Part shown: piece by piece, positions 7,182-14,744 of the stretch
How the letters are laid out: each line of letters begins with the position of its first letter
Position numbering within the stretch: the first letter of the stretch is position 1
Assembly: GCA_934358675.1 (NCBI GenBank)
Contig: CAKRKX010000061.1
Coordinates: forward strand, 1-15,226
Direction: 5' to 3'
From: an uncultured Agathobacter sp.
GTDB lineage: Bacteria; Bacillota; Clostridia; Lachnospirales; Lachnospiraceae
DNA: 15,226 bases
The notes under the pieces: generated by a model
The model's database searches: none
What the model was told of the DNA's origin: nothing
Seen by the model: the letters and a program-made list of their open reading frames with translations, nothing else
Position numbers and translations under genes: made by a program

Positions 7182-8072
7182 ATGAACTATCAGGAATTTT
7201 TATGCAATATGAGAACCGAACTGTCTTCCCGTGTCACTCCGGGAGCAACGCTTAAAATACAGACGATCACCAAGAACAACGGTACACATTACGATGGTCT
7301 TATCATTTTACAGCCCGGTTGTAACATTGCGCCAACCATCTATCTTACACCTTACTATCATCGTTATCTCGAAGGTGTGCCGATGAAGGATATTTACGAC
7401 GACATTCTCACCACATATCGACGCTATCTTCCAGAAACCGACTTTGATATCGGAATGTTTGTTGATTTTGACCGCGCCCGTTCCCGCATTATCATGCGGC
7501 TGATCAACACCGAATACAACGAGGCACTTTTAAAAGATGTACCGCATATTGAATATCACGATCTAAGCATCGTGTTCTACTGTCTCGTTTATGCGGATCC
7601 GACAAACCAGGGAAGTATTCTCATCCACAATTCCCATATACATATGTGGGACACTTCGGTTGAAGAGCTCCACCGGCTTGCCAGACAAAACACGCCCGCA
7701 CTCCTGCCCTATAAAAGCATTCCTATGAAGGAATTGCTCAAGACGCATCCGTTGGCGCATCTGCTGGATCTCGATGAGATTCCAATGCAGATTCTGACCA
7801 ACAAATACAAGACGAACGGAGCTTCCGTGATCCTGTATGACGATCTTCTGGCACAAATTTCCGATTTCTTTGCGCAAAGCATGATTCTTTTGCCAAGCAG
7901 TATCCACGAGTGGATACTGATCCCGGTTGACGAGTACAATGCAACAGAACTCGGTTACTACAGTCAGGTTGTGAAAGAAGTCAATGCCTCTCAGATTCCC
8001 GATGATGAAATTCTTTCTGAACACGCCTATTTCTACCGGAAAGAAACCGGAGAACTGATCAGCGAAATATAA
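7182..8072 (+). CDS. DUF5688-like protein, function unknown
   Basis: This 296-residue cytoplasmic protein has no signal peptide, membrane helix or known catalytic motif. I recognise the overall pattern of the DUF5688 family, which is abundant and often multi-copy in Lachnospiraceae. The recognisable parts are an N-terminal MNYQEFL with a basic, long polar domain, the segment VPHIEYHDLSIVFYCLV (120-136), the segment MQILTNKYKTNGASVILYDD (202-221), and LPSSIHEWILIP (237-248) followed by VKEVNAS and an ETGE end. The family has no established function that I know of. It has an AAGGAG ribosome binding site 5 nt before the ATG. It is separated from potD by a terminator and appears to have its own promoter, so it is probably not a transport component. 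Its stop codon lies in the A-run that serves as the T-tract of the converging glgA terminator. Confidence 0.75.
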   Translation: MNYQEFLCNMRTELSSRVTPGATLKIQTITKNNGTHYDGLIILQPGCNIAPTIYLTPYYHRYLEGVPMKDIYDDILTTYRRYLPETDFDIGMFVDFDRARSRIIMRLINTEYNEALLKDVPHIEYHDLSIVFYCLVYADPTNQGSILIHNSHIHMWDTSVEELHRLARQNTPALLPYKSIPMKELLKTHPLAHLLDLDEIPMQILTNKYKTNGASVILYDDLLAQISDFFAQSMILLPSSIHEWILIPVDEYNATELGYYSQVVKEVNASQIPDDEILSEHAYFYRKETGELISEI

Positions 8073-8101
8073 AAAAGCCCCGGCGCAACACAGCGTCGGG
8101 G
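8071..8101 (-). terminator. Rho-independent terminator of spo0A-glgA, overlapping the convergent stop codon
   Basis: Reading leftward, CCCCGACGC/GCGCCGGGG (9 bp, one G-T wobble, 6-nt loop, 8078-8101) is followed by six or more T residues (8076-8071). It begins 7 nt after the glgA stop. On the plus strand the hairpin is followed only by TATTCGTCTATTT, so it may also weakly stop the 7182-8072 gene. Confidence 0.9.
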
Positions 8102-8108
8102 TATTCGT

Positions 8109-9560
8109 CTATTTCATATCACATAACGAGTCATATAACTTTTCGTACTCTCTTGCAGATTTGTTCCACGAGAAATCCTGTTGCATCGCACGCTGCATCA
8201 GATCTCCCCATGCTTTCTTATCATCACGGAAAACCTGATAAGCATACTCGATAATATAGCGCATCTCATCTGCATTAAAGTTGCAGAAAGAAAATCCCGT
8301 TCCGGTATTCTCATACTCATTGTATGCCTGCACCGTATCCCTCAGACCACCTGTCTCGCGTACGATCGGTATCGTACCGTAACGCATGGACATCATCTGG
8401 CTGAGACCACAAGGCTCAAACAATGATGGCATCAAAAACGCATCTGCCGATGCATAGATCTTATGTGCCTTCTCCTCCGAATAACCGATATAAGCAGAAA
8501 CCTTATCTGGATACAGCGCATGGTAATGATGGAAGACATTTTCAAACTTGCTCTCTCCGGTTCCAAGCACAACAAGCTGTACATCAAGCTTTGTCAACAG
8601 TTCATCCAGCACATAGGAGATGAGATCAAATCCTTTCTGTTCGGTCATTCTCGAAACAATGCCGATCATAAATGCATCTTCGCGCACCGGAAGTCCAAGT
8701 TCCCTCTGCAGTGCCACTTTGTTCTTTTTCTTTATGCTCATTACATTTTTCGATGTAAAGTTCGCTTCAATGTACGGATCCGTCTCAGGATTAAATTCAT
8801 CATAATCAATTCCGTTTAAAATACCATACAACACATTTCTTCTGGCGTTCATCAATCCGTGAAGGCCTTCTCCGCCCTCCTGCGTTGTAATCTCATTTGC
8901 ATAACTCGGACTGACGGTTGTAACCGCATCCGCGTAGACTACACCACCTTTGAGATAATTCGCCTCACCATACGATTCCAGTTCCCTGTCGTTAAAGATC
9001 TGCTCCGGCAGTCCCGTAATATCAATAACCTCACGGATTCGCCAACGTCCCTGAAATTTCAGATTGTGGATGGAGAATATCGTCTTGATACCGGCATAAA
9101 AATTATCATCACCAAAAGCCGTATGTAAATAGACCGGAACAAGTCCACTCTGCCAGTCGTGGCAATGGATCACATCCGGCGCAAAATCAATGTACGGCAG
9201 CGCAGCCAGTACCGCTTTGGAAAAATATGCAAATTTTTCAACATCCTCGTATATATTGTTATACAGAGACGGTCCTGCAAAATAAAACTCATTATCAACA
9301 AAATAATAACGAATTCCCTTGTATTCCGCTTCAAATATACCAACATACTGTTTCCGCCAATTCAGATTCACATAAAAATGGCAGACAAAATGAAGATTAG
9401 GCAAAAAAGCCGCATCCATACAAGCATATTTCGGGAGAATCACACGCACATCATACTCATCCCGATCAAAATACTTCGGCAGCGAGCCTACGACATCTGC
9501 CAGTCCTCCGGTCTTAATATACGGAACAGCTTCGGACGAAACAAACAGAATCTTCTTCAT
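8109..9560 (-). CDS. glgA: Glycogen synthase (ADP-glucose type, GT5 family)
   Basis: GlgA transfers glucose from ADP-glucose to the non-reducing end of an alpha-1,4-glucan, making glycogen (granulose in clostridia). The 483 residues show the GT5 hallmarks: KTGGLADVVGSLP at 16-28 (the KxGGL nucleotide-sugar site), HDWQSGLVP at 134-142, SRMTEQKGFDL at 303-313 with the conserved R and K, and FEPCGLSQM at 381-389 containing catalytic-site E382. The length is normal for the family. I choose the ATG at 9560, with GGAGG 8 nt upstream. The longer in-frame TTG start at 9575 would put that ribosome binding site inside the coding region. No glgC, glgD, glgB or glgP is adjacent. It lies 36 nt downstream of spo0A with no terminator between them, so it is probably co-transcribed with it. 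Confidence 0.96.
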   Translation of the reverse strand: MKKILFVSSEAVPYIKTGGLADVVGSLPKYFDRDEYDVRVILPKYACMDAAFLPNLHFVCHFYVNLNWRKQYVGIFEAEYKGIRYYFVDNEFYFAGPSLYNNIYEDVEKFAYFSKAVLAALPYIDFAPDVIHCHDWQSGLVPVYLHTAFGDDNFYAGIKTIFSIHNLKFQGRWRIREVIDITGLPEQIFNDRELESYGEANYLKGGVVYADAVTTVSPSYANEITTQEGGEGLHGLMNARRNVLYGILNGIDYDEFNPETDPYIEANFTSKNVMSIKKKNKVALQRELGLPVREDAFMIGIVSRMTEQKGFDLISYVLDELLTKLDVQLVVLGTGESKFENVFHHYHALYPDKVSAYIGYSEEKAHKIYASADAFLMPSLFEPCGLSQMMSMRYGTIPIVRETGGLRDTVQAYNEYENTGTGFSFCNFNADEMRYIIEYAYQVFRDDKKAWGDLMQRAMQQDFSWNKSAREYEKLYDSLCDMK

Positions 9561-9596
9561 TTCAAACACCTCCAAAGGATAAGGAACTCCCCTTCC

Positions 9597-10388
9597 CTAT
9601 CTGTTTTTCATTTGTAGTCTTATCTTGTCTGTGATCAGCGCGATAAACTCGGAATTCGTCGGTTTCCCCTTACCGTTGCTGATCGTATAGCCAAACAGAT
9701 CATCAAGCGTATCCATCTTACCTCTGCTCCATGCGACCTCGATTGCATGACGAATCGCACGTTCCACACGGCTCGGTGTCGTCTGATACTTCTTGGCGAT
9801 CCCAGGATATAACACTTTCGTAATCGAATTGAGCATATCCATATTATTGACCGACATAATAATTGCTTCACGCAGATACTGGTATCCCTTAATATGTGCC
9901 GGCACACCGACCTCATGGATCATCTCCGTCACATCCTCCTCCAGCGATTGCTGCGTGTACTGTTTTCCATTCTCAACCGCAATATTTCTGCGCACTTCTT
10001 TTACATTTCTGCGATTGCGCACAGACTTGATCCGATCAAGAATCTGATTGTAATCAAAAGGCTTCATAATATAATAGTCTGCGCCTTTTGCAAATGCATC
10101 CTCAGTAATGCATTCATTCCCCACCGCACTGATCATCAAAAATGCAGGGCGGTTCTTCATTGTCGCATCGGAGCGAATTCTGTCCAACACACCAAGTCCG
10201 TCCAATTTCGGCATGACAATATCCAGCAAAACTACATCCGGTTCTTTTTCCTTGATCAAATGGTATGCTTCTTCTCCATCTTTTGCAGTTCCAATCACCT
10301 GTAATTCGCTGTCACTTGACACAATGTCCCCTAAAAGTTCCAGTGTCATCTGGTTATCATCCGCAATTGCGACATTTAGTTTTCCCAT
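9597..10388 (-). CDS. spo0A: Stage 0 sporulation master regulator Spo0A
   Basis: Spo0A is the phosphorylation-activated transcription factor that starts sporulation and controls stationary-phase genes. The 263 residues have a receiver domain with acidic pocket D10-D11, phospho-acceptor D56 in LLDIVMP, S87 and K109 (MKPFD). An effector domain runs from about 150, with the near-invariant recognition helix [18 protein letters not shown] (206-223) and the C-terminal [12 protein letters not shown] (241-252) typical of Spo0A. All key residues are present, so the protein should be functional. The ATG at 10388 has AGGAGG 6 nt upstream. The neighbour upstream is an ABC exporter operon closed by a terminator, not spoIVB, which precedes spo0A in Bacillus and many clostridia. 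The region before it holds a 0A box, suggesting autoregulation. Confidence 0.97.
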   Translation of the reverse strand: MGKLNVAIADDNQMTLELLGDIVSSDSELQVIGTAKDGEEAYHLIKEKEPDVVLLDIVMPKLDGLGVLDRIRSDATMKNRPAFLMISAVGNECITEDAFAKGADYYIMKPFDYNQILDRIKSVRNRRNVKEVRRNIAVENGKQYTQQSLEEDVTEMIHEVGVPAHIKGYQYLREAIIMSVNNMDMLNSITKVLYPGIAKKYQTTPSRVERAIRHAIEVAWSRGKMDTLDDLFGYTISNGKGKPTNSEFIALITDKIRLQMKNR

Positions 10389-10427
10389 AATGGCCTCCTA
10401 CTCAGAAGGTCAAATTCAGTCAGATAT

Positions 10428-10433
10428 ACTATA
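10428..10433 (-). promoter_or_regulatory. Candidate proximal -10 element of spo0A
   Basis: Leftward TATAGT, about 40 nt before the spo0A start codon. The sequence 17 nt upstream (AAAATG) is a poor -35, but it directly adjoins the 0A box at 10456-10462. That fits a Spo0A~P-activated promoter in which the regulator replaces -35 contacts. This is inference from position only. Confidence 0.4.
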
Positions 10434-10455
10434 AGCAAGTCGCAAAGAAACATTT

Positions 10456-10462
10456 TGTCGAA
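10456..10462 (+). promoter_or_regulatory. 0A box (Spo0A binding site) upstream of spo0A
   Basis: A perfect TGTCGAA core within ATTTTGTCGAATTTT, the consensus for phosphorylated Spo0A, lies 68 nt upstream of the spo0A ATG and reads on the plus strand. A 7-bp match can occur by chance, but the flanking T-run also agrees with the extended consensus. The location between spo0A and its candidate promoters supports autoregulation. Confidence 0.65.
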
Positions 10463-10484
10463 TTTTGCAAATAATATATAAATT

Positions 10485-10513
10485 AATATATTACATTACA
10501 ACATTTTTTACAA
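10485..10513 (-). promoter_or_regulatory. Candidate distal vegetative promoter of spo0A
   Basis: Leftward TTGTAA (10513-10508) and TATATT (10490-10485) with a 17-nt spacer in very AT-rich DNA. The 0A box lies about 25 nt downstream of this -10, where bound Spo0A could interfere with the distal promoter while favouring the proximal one. Confidence 0.5.
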
Positions 10514-10546
10514 TAAAATCCGCACAATTTGTTCAGAAATCTTTGC

Positions 10547-10595
10547 AAAAAAAGGAAACCTGCGCCAAAAAGGAAACCCGCATCAGCAGGCTTCC
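10547..10595 (-). terminator. Terminator of the MarR-exporter operon, with duplicated 3' arm
   Basis: Reading leftward, GGAAGCCTGC (10595-10586) pairs with GCGGGTTTCC (10581-10572) around a 4-nt loop, followed by TTTTT. A second copy of the 3' arm, GCAGGTTTCC (10563-10554), follows with TTTTTTT and matches the 5' arm with fewer wobbles. The 5' arm lies within the last codons of the exporter gene, and the loop contains its stop codon. Confidence 0.85.
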
Positions 10596-12430
10596 TCAAA
10601 CTGTGAATTATAAAGTTCCGCATAAAATCCGTTCTGTGCAAGCAACGCTTCATGTGTTCCCTGCTCGATGATATCCCCATCCTTCATCACAAGGATCAGA
10701 TCCGCATCTTTGATTGTGGACAGTCGATGTGCGATCACAAAACTTGTTCTGCCGCGCATCAGGTTATCCATTGCTTTCTGGATCTCAATCTCCGTTCTCG
10801 TATCGACCGAAGATGTTGCCTCATCTAAAATCAGGATTTTATTATCCGCAAGAATGGCTCTGGCAATAGTCAAAAGCTGCTTTTGTCCCTGCGACACATT
10901 GCTGGCATCCTCGTTCAGCTCCATCTGATAGCCGCCTGGAAGTGTCTTGATAAAGTGATGGGCTCTGGCTGCCTTTGCCGCAGCGATCACTTCCTCATCA
11001 GTCGCATCCAGTCGTCCGTAACGGATATTCTCCATGATCGTTCCCTTGAAAAGCCAGGTATCCTGAAGTACCATACCGAACGCATCGCGAAGTTCTCTTC
11101 GGTTAAAATCCTTAATGTTGCTGTCGTTAAGCCGGATGGCTCCGCTGTTGACATCATAAAAACGCATCAGAAGTTTTACCATCGTTGTCTTACCGGCTCC
11201 GGTCGGTCCGACGATCGCGATCTTCTGTCCCGGCTTTACGTGTGCGCTGAAATCATTGATAATGATCTGCTCCGGATCGTATCCGAAATGTACATGATCA
11301 AACGTAACTTCTCCTGTGACCTTCTCAATATCCGCCGGATGCTCCACGATCTGTTCTTCTTCCTCTTCCTCGAGGAACTCAAATACCCGCTCGGAAGCGG
11401 CAGACATGGACTGAACCATATTGATAACCTGCGCAATCTGCTGAATCGGCTGCGTAAAATTCCTTACATACTGAATGAACGCCTGAATATCTCCAATCGT
11501 GATTATATTTTTGATGGCAAGCAGTCCACCGGTCAATGCAACGGATGCATAGCCAAGATTTCCGACAAACATCATGATCGGCTGCATCATGCCGGATAAG
11601 AACTGCGACTTCCATGCGGAGTCATACAGGATCTTATTCGTGCGGTCAAATTCCTCGATCGTATCCTGCTCACGGTTGAATGCCTTGATAACCAGATGTC
11701 CACCATACACCTCTTCCACCTGACCGTTAATATGACCTAAGTACTCCTGCTGGCTTCGGAAGAACTTCTGCGATTTCTTTGTCACCAGACCGATCAATGC
11801 CATCGAGATGGGAAGAATTACCAGCGCGATCAACGTCATAAGCGGTGAGATGCTCAGCATCATGATCAGCACGCCAACCAGTGTCGCAACAGATGTTATG
11901 ATGGTTGTTATACTCTGATTTAATCCCTGACCGAGCGTATCGACATCGTTTGTAATACGCGATAACACTTCACCGTACGTGCGGCTCTCAAAGTATTTCA
12001 TCGGCATGCGATTGATCTTCTCGGAGATTTCCTTACGAAGCTGATAACACACCTTCTGTGTGATTCCGGTCATGATCCAGCCCTGTACAAACGAAAACAG
12101 TGCACTGAGCAGATAAAGCCCGAGCACAAACAGAAGGATCGTTCCGATTCTGCCGAAATCAATGCTTCCGGTTCCCTGAATCTTCGCCATCAGCCCTTCC
12201 GTCAATGCGGTGGTTGCCTTGCCGAGGATCTTCGGGCCTGCAACGGTAAACACGGTCGAGCATGCCGCGAACAGCATTACAACAAAAATGCTGATTTTGT
12301 ATTTTGCTATATATTGAATTAATTTTTTGATCGACTTCTTGAAATTCTTAGGTTTCTCCCCCGGCTGCATGCCGTGTCCCATCGGACCTCTTCTTCGCTG
12401 AGGCGTATGTTTCATATCCTGATTACTCAT
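10583..12430 (-). CDS. Heterodimeric ABC exporter, subunit 2 (canonical ATPase half)
   Basis: A 615-residue type IV (B-family) half-transporter: a short Pro/Arg-rich cytoplasmic N-terminus, six membrane helices (about 43-325), then the ATPase domain. Walker A is GPTGAGKT (408-415), Walker B ILILDE with the catalytic E537, and the switch His is H568 (AHRLST). The signature is the degenerate NVSQGQ (S513-Q516), with Gln replacing the first Gly of SGGQ. Paired with the neighbouring half-transporter this gives one working and one degenerate site, as in LmrCD/BmrCD/TM287-288 type exporters. The substrate is unknown; multidrug or peptide/lipid export is typical. I choose the ATG at 12430 (MSNQDMKH), with GAGGTGG about 6 nt upstream and an 8-nt overlap with the upstream gene. 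The in-frame extension to 12508 would overlap that gene much further and looks spurious. Confidence 0.92.
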   Translation of the reverse strand: MSNQDMKHTPQRRRGPMGHGMQPGEKPKNFKKSIKKLIQYIAKYKISIFVVMLFAACSTVFTVAGPKILGKATTALTEGLMAKIQGTGSIDFGRIGTILLFVLGLYLLSALFSFVQGWIMTGITQKVCYQLRKEISEKINRMPMKYFESRTYGEVLSRITNDVDTLGQGLNQSITTIITSVATLVGVLIMMLSISPLMTLIALVILPISMALIGLVTKKSQKFFRSQQEYLGHINGQVEEVYGGHLVIKAFNREQDTIEEFDRTNKILYDSAWKSQFLSGMMQPIMMFVGNLGYASVALTGGLLAIKNIITIGDIQAFIQYVRNFTQPIQQIAQVINMVQSMSAASERVFEFLEEEEEEQIVEHPADIEKVTGEVTFDHVHFGYDPEQIIINDFSAHVKPGQKIAIVGPTGAGKTTMVKLLMRFYDVNSGAIRLNDSNIKDFNRRELRDAFGMVLQDTWLFKGTIMENIRYGRLDATDEEVIAAAKAARAHHFIKTLPGGYQMELNEDASNVSQGQKQLLTIARAILADNKILILDEATSSVDTRTEIEIQKAMDNLMRGRTSFVIAHRLSTIKDADLILVMKDGDIIEQGTHEALLAQNGFYAELYNSQFEEAC

Positions 12431-14744
12431 GTAAAGCCACCTCACTTTCTTCAAGTCCCAATTCTTTCTCCGACAACTGCGATTTTGCGATCTGCTGATA
12501 TACCTCACAGGATTTCAGCAGTTCCTCATGTGTTCCCTTTCCGACAATTCTTCCATCGTCAAGCACAAGGATCTGCTCCGCATGCAGGATCGTACTGATA
12601 CGCTGCGCGACAATGATCACTGTACTGTCTTTGACATTATCGGAAAGAGCCTTTCTCAGCGCGGCATCTGTTTTTAGGTCGAGTGCTGAAAAACTGTCAT
12701 CGAAAATAAAAATCTTCGGATTCTTTGCGATCGCTCTGGCGATGGCAAGGCGCTGCTTCTGTCCTCCGGACACGTTGCTTCCGCCCTGTGCGATCGAACT
12801 GTCGTATTTATCGTCTTTTGCCTCAATAAACTCGGTTGCCTGCGCGATTTCCGCAGCCTTCCTGATTTCTTCATCCGTTGCGTCATCCTTGCCGAAGCGC
12901 AGATTTGATGCGATCGTTCCGGAGAAAAGCACTCCTTTTTGCGGTACAAAACCAATCTCCTCACGCAGATCTGCCATACGGATGTTACGGATATCTTTTC
13001 CGTCTAACGTGATGCTGCCACCCGACACATCGTAAAGACGCGGGATCAGATTGACAAGCGTTGACTTACCGCATCCTGTACTGCCGATGATTGCGGTCGT
13101 CTTACCTGGTTCCGCAACAAAATCAATATCATGAAGAACATCCTCCTCGGCTCCCGGATACTTGAAATTCACATGATCAAAATGAACGACACCATCGTGT
13201 ACCGTCAATTCTTCCGGGTTTTCCGGATCATGGATCGAGGACTGTGTATGAATGACCTCATCGATTCGATCCGCAGCAACAGCCGCTCTCGGAAGCATGA
13301 TCGACATCATGGTCAGCATCAGGAATGACATTACGATCATCATGGCATAAGTGATAAACGCAGTCATCGCGCCGACCTGCATCGTGCCACCATCAATCTT
13401 ATGTGCACCGACCCATACAATGCCGACTGTGAGCACATTCATGATCATCATCATACCGGGCATCATAAAGGTCATGACACGGTTGGTAAAAAGCATCGTC
13501 TTTGTCAGATCCTTATTCGCCGCATCAAAGCGTTCCTCTTCCTTCTTTTCTCTTCCGAATGCACGGATGACGGAGAGACCGGTCAAGATCTCGCGGGATA
13601 CAAGATTAACACGATCAACGAGTTGCTGCATCAGCTTAAACTTCGGCATGGTCACAGACATCAGAGCCATTACATATCCTAAAATAACAAGGATTGCAAG
13701 GACGATAATCCATCCCATTCCCGCACCGGTCTGCATAACCTTAAGCACACCACCGATTCCGAGTATCGGCGCATAGGCGATCATTCGAAGCAGCATAACC
13801 GAAACCATCTGGATCTGCTGGATATCATTCGTGCTTCGTGTAATAAGAGACGCTGTCGAAAACTTATCCATCTCCGCATTCGAGAATCCGACAACCTGCT
13901 TGAATACTTTTCCCCGGAGCGTCATACCGATTCCGGCTCCGACTCTTGAAGCAAACAGTCCGACAAGGACGGTCACGATTCCCATTAAGAAAGCCATACC
14001 AACCATCTTAAGTCCCGCAGAAAGCAGATAACTTTTTTGAATATGATCCACATTAAGACCTGCAGCTTTATCGCAGGATACCGCGTAAGCCACACCCATC
14101 GCTTTCACAAGTGAGCTTCCCATGGTATCAATCGTATCCTCCATATTCTCACGTAACGCAAGAAACGTCTTCTTATCCATCATTCCCGCAGAAAGCATCT
14201 GATGAAAGATGGGACGGACATCCACGCAGTTTACTTCACGCTTGTTTCCGTCATCGTCTTCTTTTTCCTGCTTAAACGACTTCAGTTCGACCCCCATCAT
14301 CTGACCGATCTGTTCGATCGACATATCGGAAAGCTCCGATTCCTCTTTTCCCATCTGCTTTGCGATCATAGACTTAAAGGTGTCTTCTTCCATTGCACTC
14401 ATCTGATAATTCATGATCAGCGAAAGCACCATCTGTTCATCGATTTCATCCAGTTTTGTATCCGAATCTTCCGCAAGCTTATATACGCCATCTTCAAGTG
14501 TATATGCATTCTTCCATGTTTGAATCTCATCGTCCGTCATAATAAACTGTGCCGTCTCAAACTCATCCTCTGTAAGAGCTTCCGGAACAACATGTTCCAC
14601 ACCTTTGTTCTGGATTCCAACATCAATAATATCCGATGTGTAAGACGGAAGTGACAGATCACACCATGCCTGCACAAATAACAATGCAATGATGATCACG
14701 ATTGCCTTCCAATACGGAAGCATGTTCTTAAATATGCTCTTCAT
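12423..14744 (-). CDS. Heterodimeric ABC exporter, subunit 1 (degenerate ATPase half) with large external insertion
   Basis: This 773-residue half-transporter is about 170-200 residues longer than usual. After the first membrane helix (about 12-30) comes a mostly polar, acidic and Met-rich segment to about 235, and then helices 2-6 (to about 480). By topology the segment would be outside the cell. The ATPase domain has Walker A GSTGCGKS (554-561), Q602 in the Q-loop, signature NVSGGQ (657-662), and Walker B IFIFDD with Asp683 in place of the catalytic Glu. The switch His is replaced by Gln714 (VAQRIST). Together with the SQGQ signature of the partner this makes a degenerate ATP site; the canonical site uses this protein's SGGQ. 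The ATG at 14744 has AAGGAG about 8 nt upstream and overlaps the MarR gene by 17 nt. Confidence 0.92.
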   Translation of the reverse strand: MKSIFKNMLPYWKAIVIIIALLFVQAWCDLSLPSYTSDIIDVGIQNKGVEHVVPEALTEDEFETAQFIMTDDEIQTWKNAYTLEDGVYKLAEDSDTKLDEIDEQMVLSLIMNYQMSAMEEDTFKSMIAKQMGKEESELSDMSIEQIGQMMGVELKSFKQEKEDDDGNKREVNCVDVRPIFHQMLSAGMMDKKTFLALRENMEDTIDTMGSSLVKAMGVAYAVSCDKAAGLNVDHIQKSYLLSAGLKMVGMAFLMGIVTVLVGLFASRVGAGIGMTLRGKVFKQVVGFSNAEMDKFSTASLITRSTNDIQQIQMVSVMLLRMIAYAPILGIGGVLKVMQTGAGMGWIIVLAILVILGYVMALMSVTMPKFKLMQQLVDRVNLVSREILTGLSVIRAFGREKKEEERFDAANKDLTKTMLFTNRVMTFMMPGMMMIMNVLTVGIVWVGAHKIDGGTMQVGAMTAFITYAMMIVMSFLMLTMMSIMLPRAAVAADRIDEVIHTQSSIHDPENPEELTVHDGVVHFDHVNFKYPGAEEDVLHDIDFVAEPGKTTAIIGSTGCGKSTLVNLIPRLYDVSGGSITLDGKDIRNIRMADLREEIGFVPQKGVLFSGTIASNLRFGKDDATDEEIRKAAEIAQATEFIEAKDDKYDSSIAQGGSNVSGGQKQRLAIARAIAKNPKIFIFDDSFSALDLKTDAALRKALSDNVKDSTVIIVAQRISTILHAEQILVLDDGRIVGKGTHEELLKSCEVYQQIAKSQLSEKELGLEESEVALHE

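Noticed and set aside
9561..9575. TTG start that lengthens glgA by five residues
   Set aside because: The extension includes the GGAGG that is correctly spaced for the ATG at 9560, and family members begin MKKILFVSSE.
9561..9596. Possible hairpin in the spo0A-glgA gap (GGAA-GGGGAG-TTCC)
   Set aside because: The stem is only 4 bp and no T-run follows, so it is unlikely to terminate transcription.
12431..12508. 26-residue N-terminal extension of the second exporter subunit
   Set aside because: It lies wholly inside the other subunit's coding region in another frame, is rich in Arg and Ser without family resemblance, and the ATG at 12430 has a good ribosome binding site.
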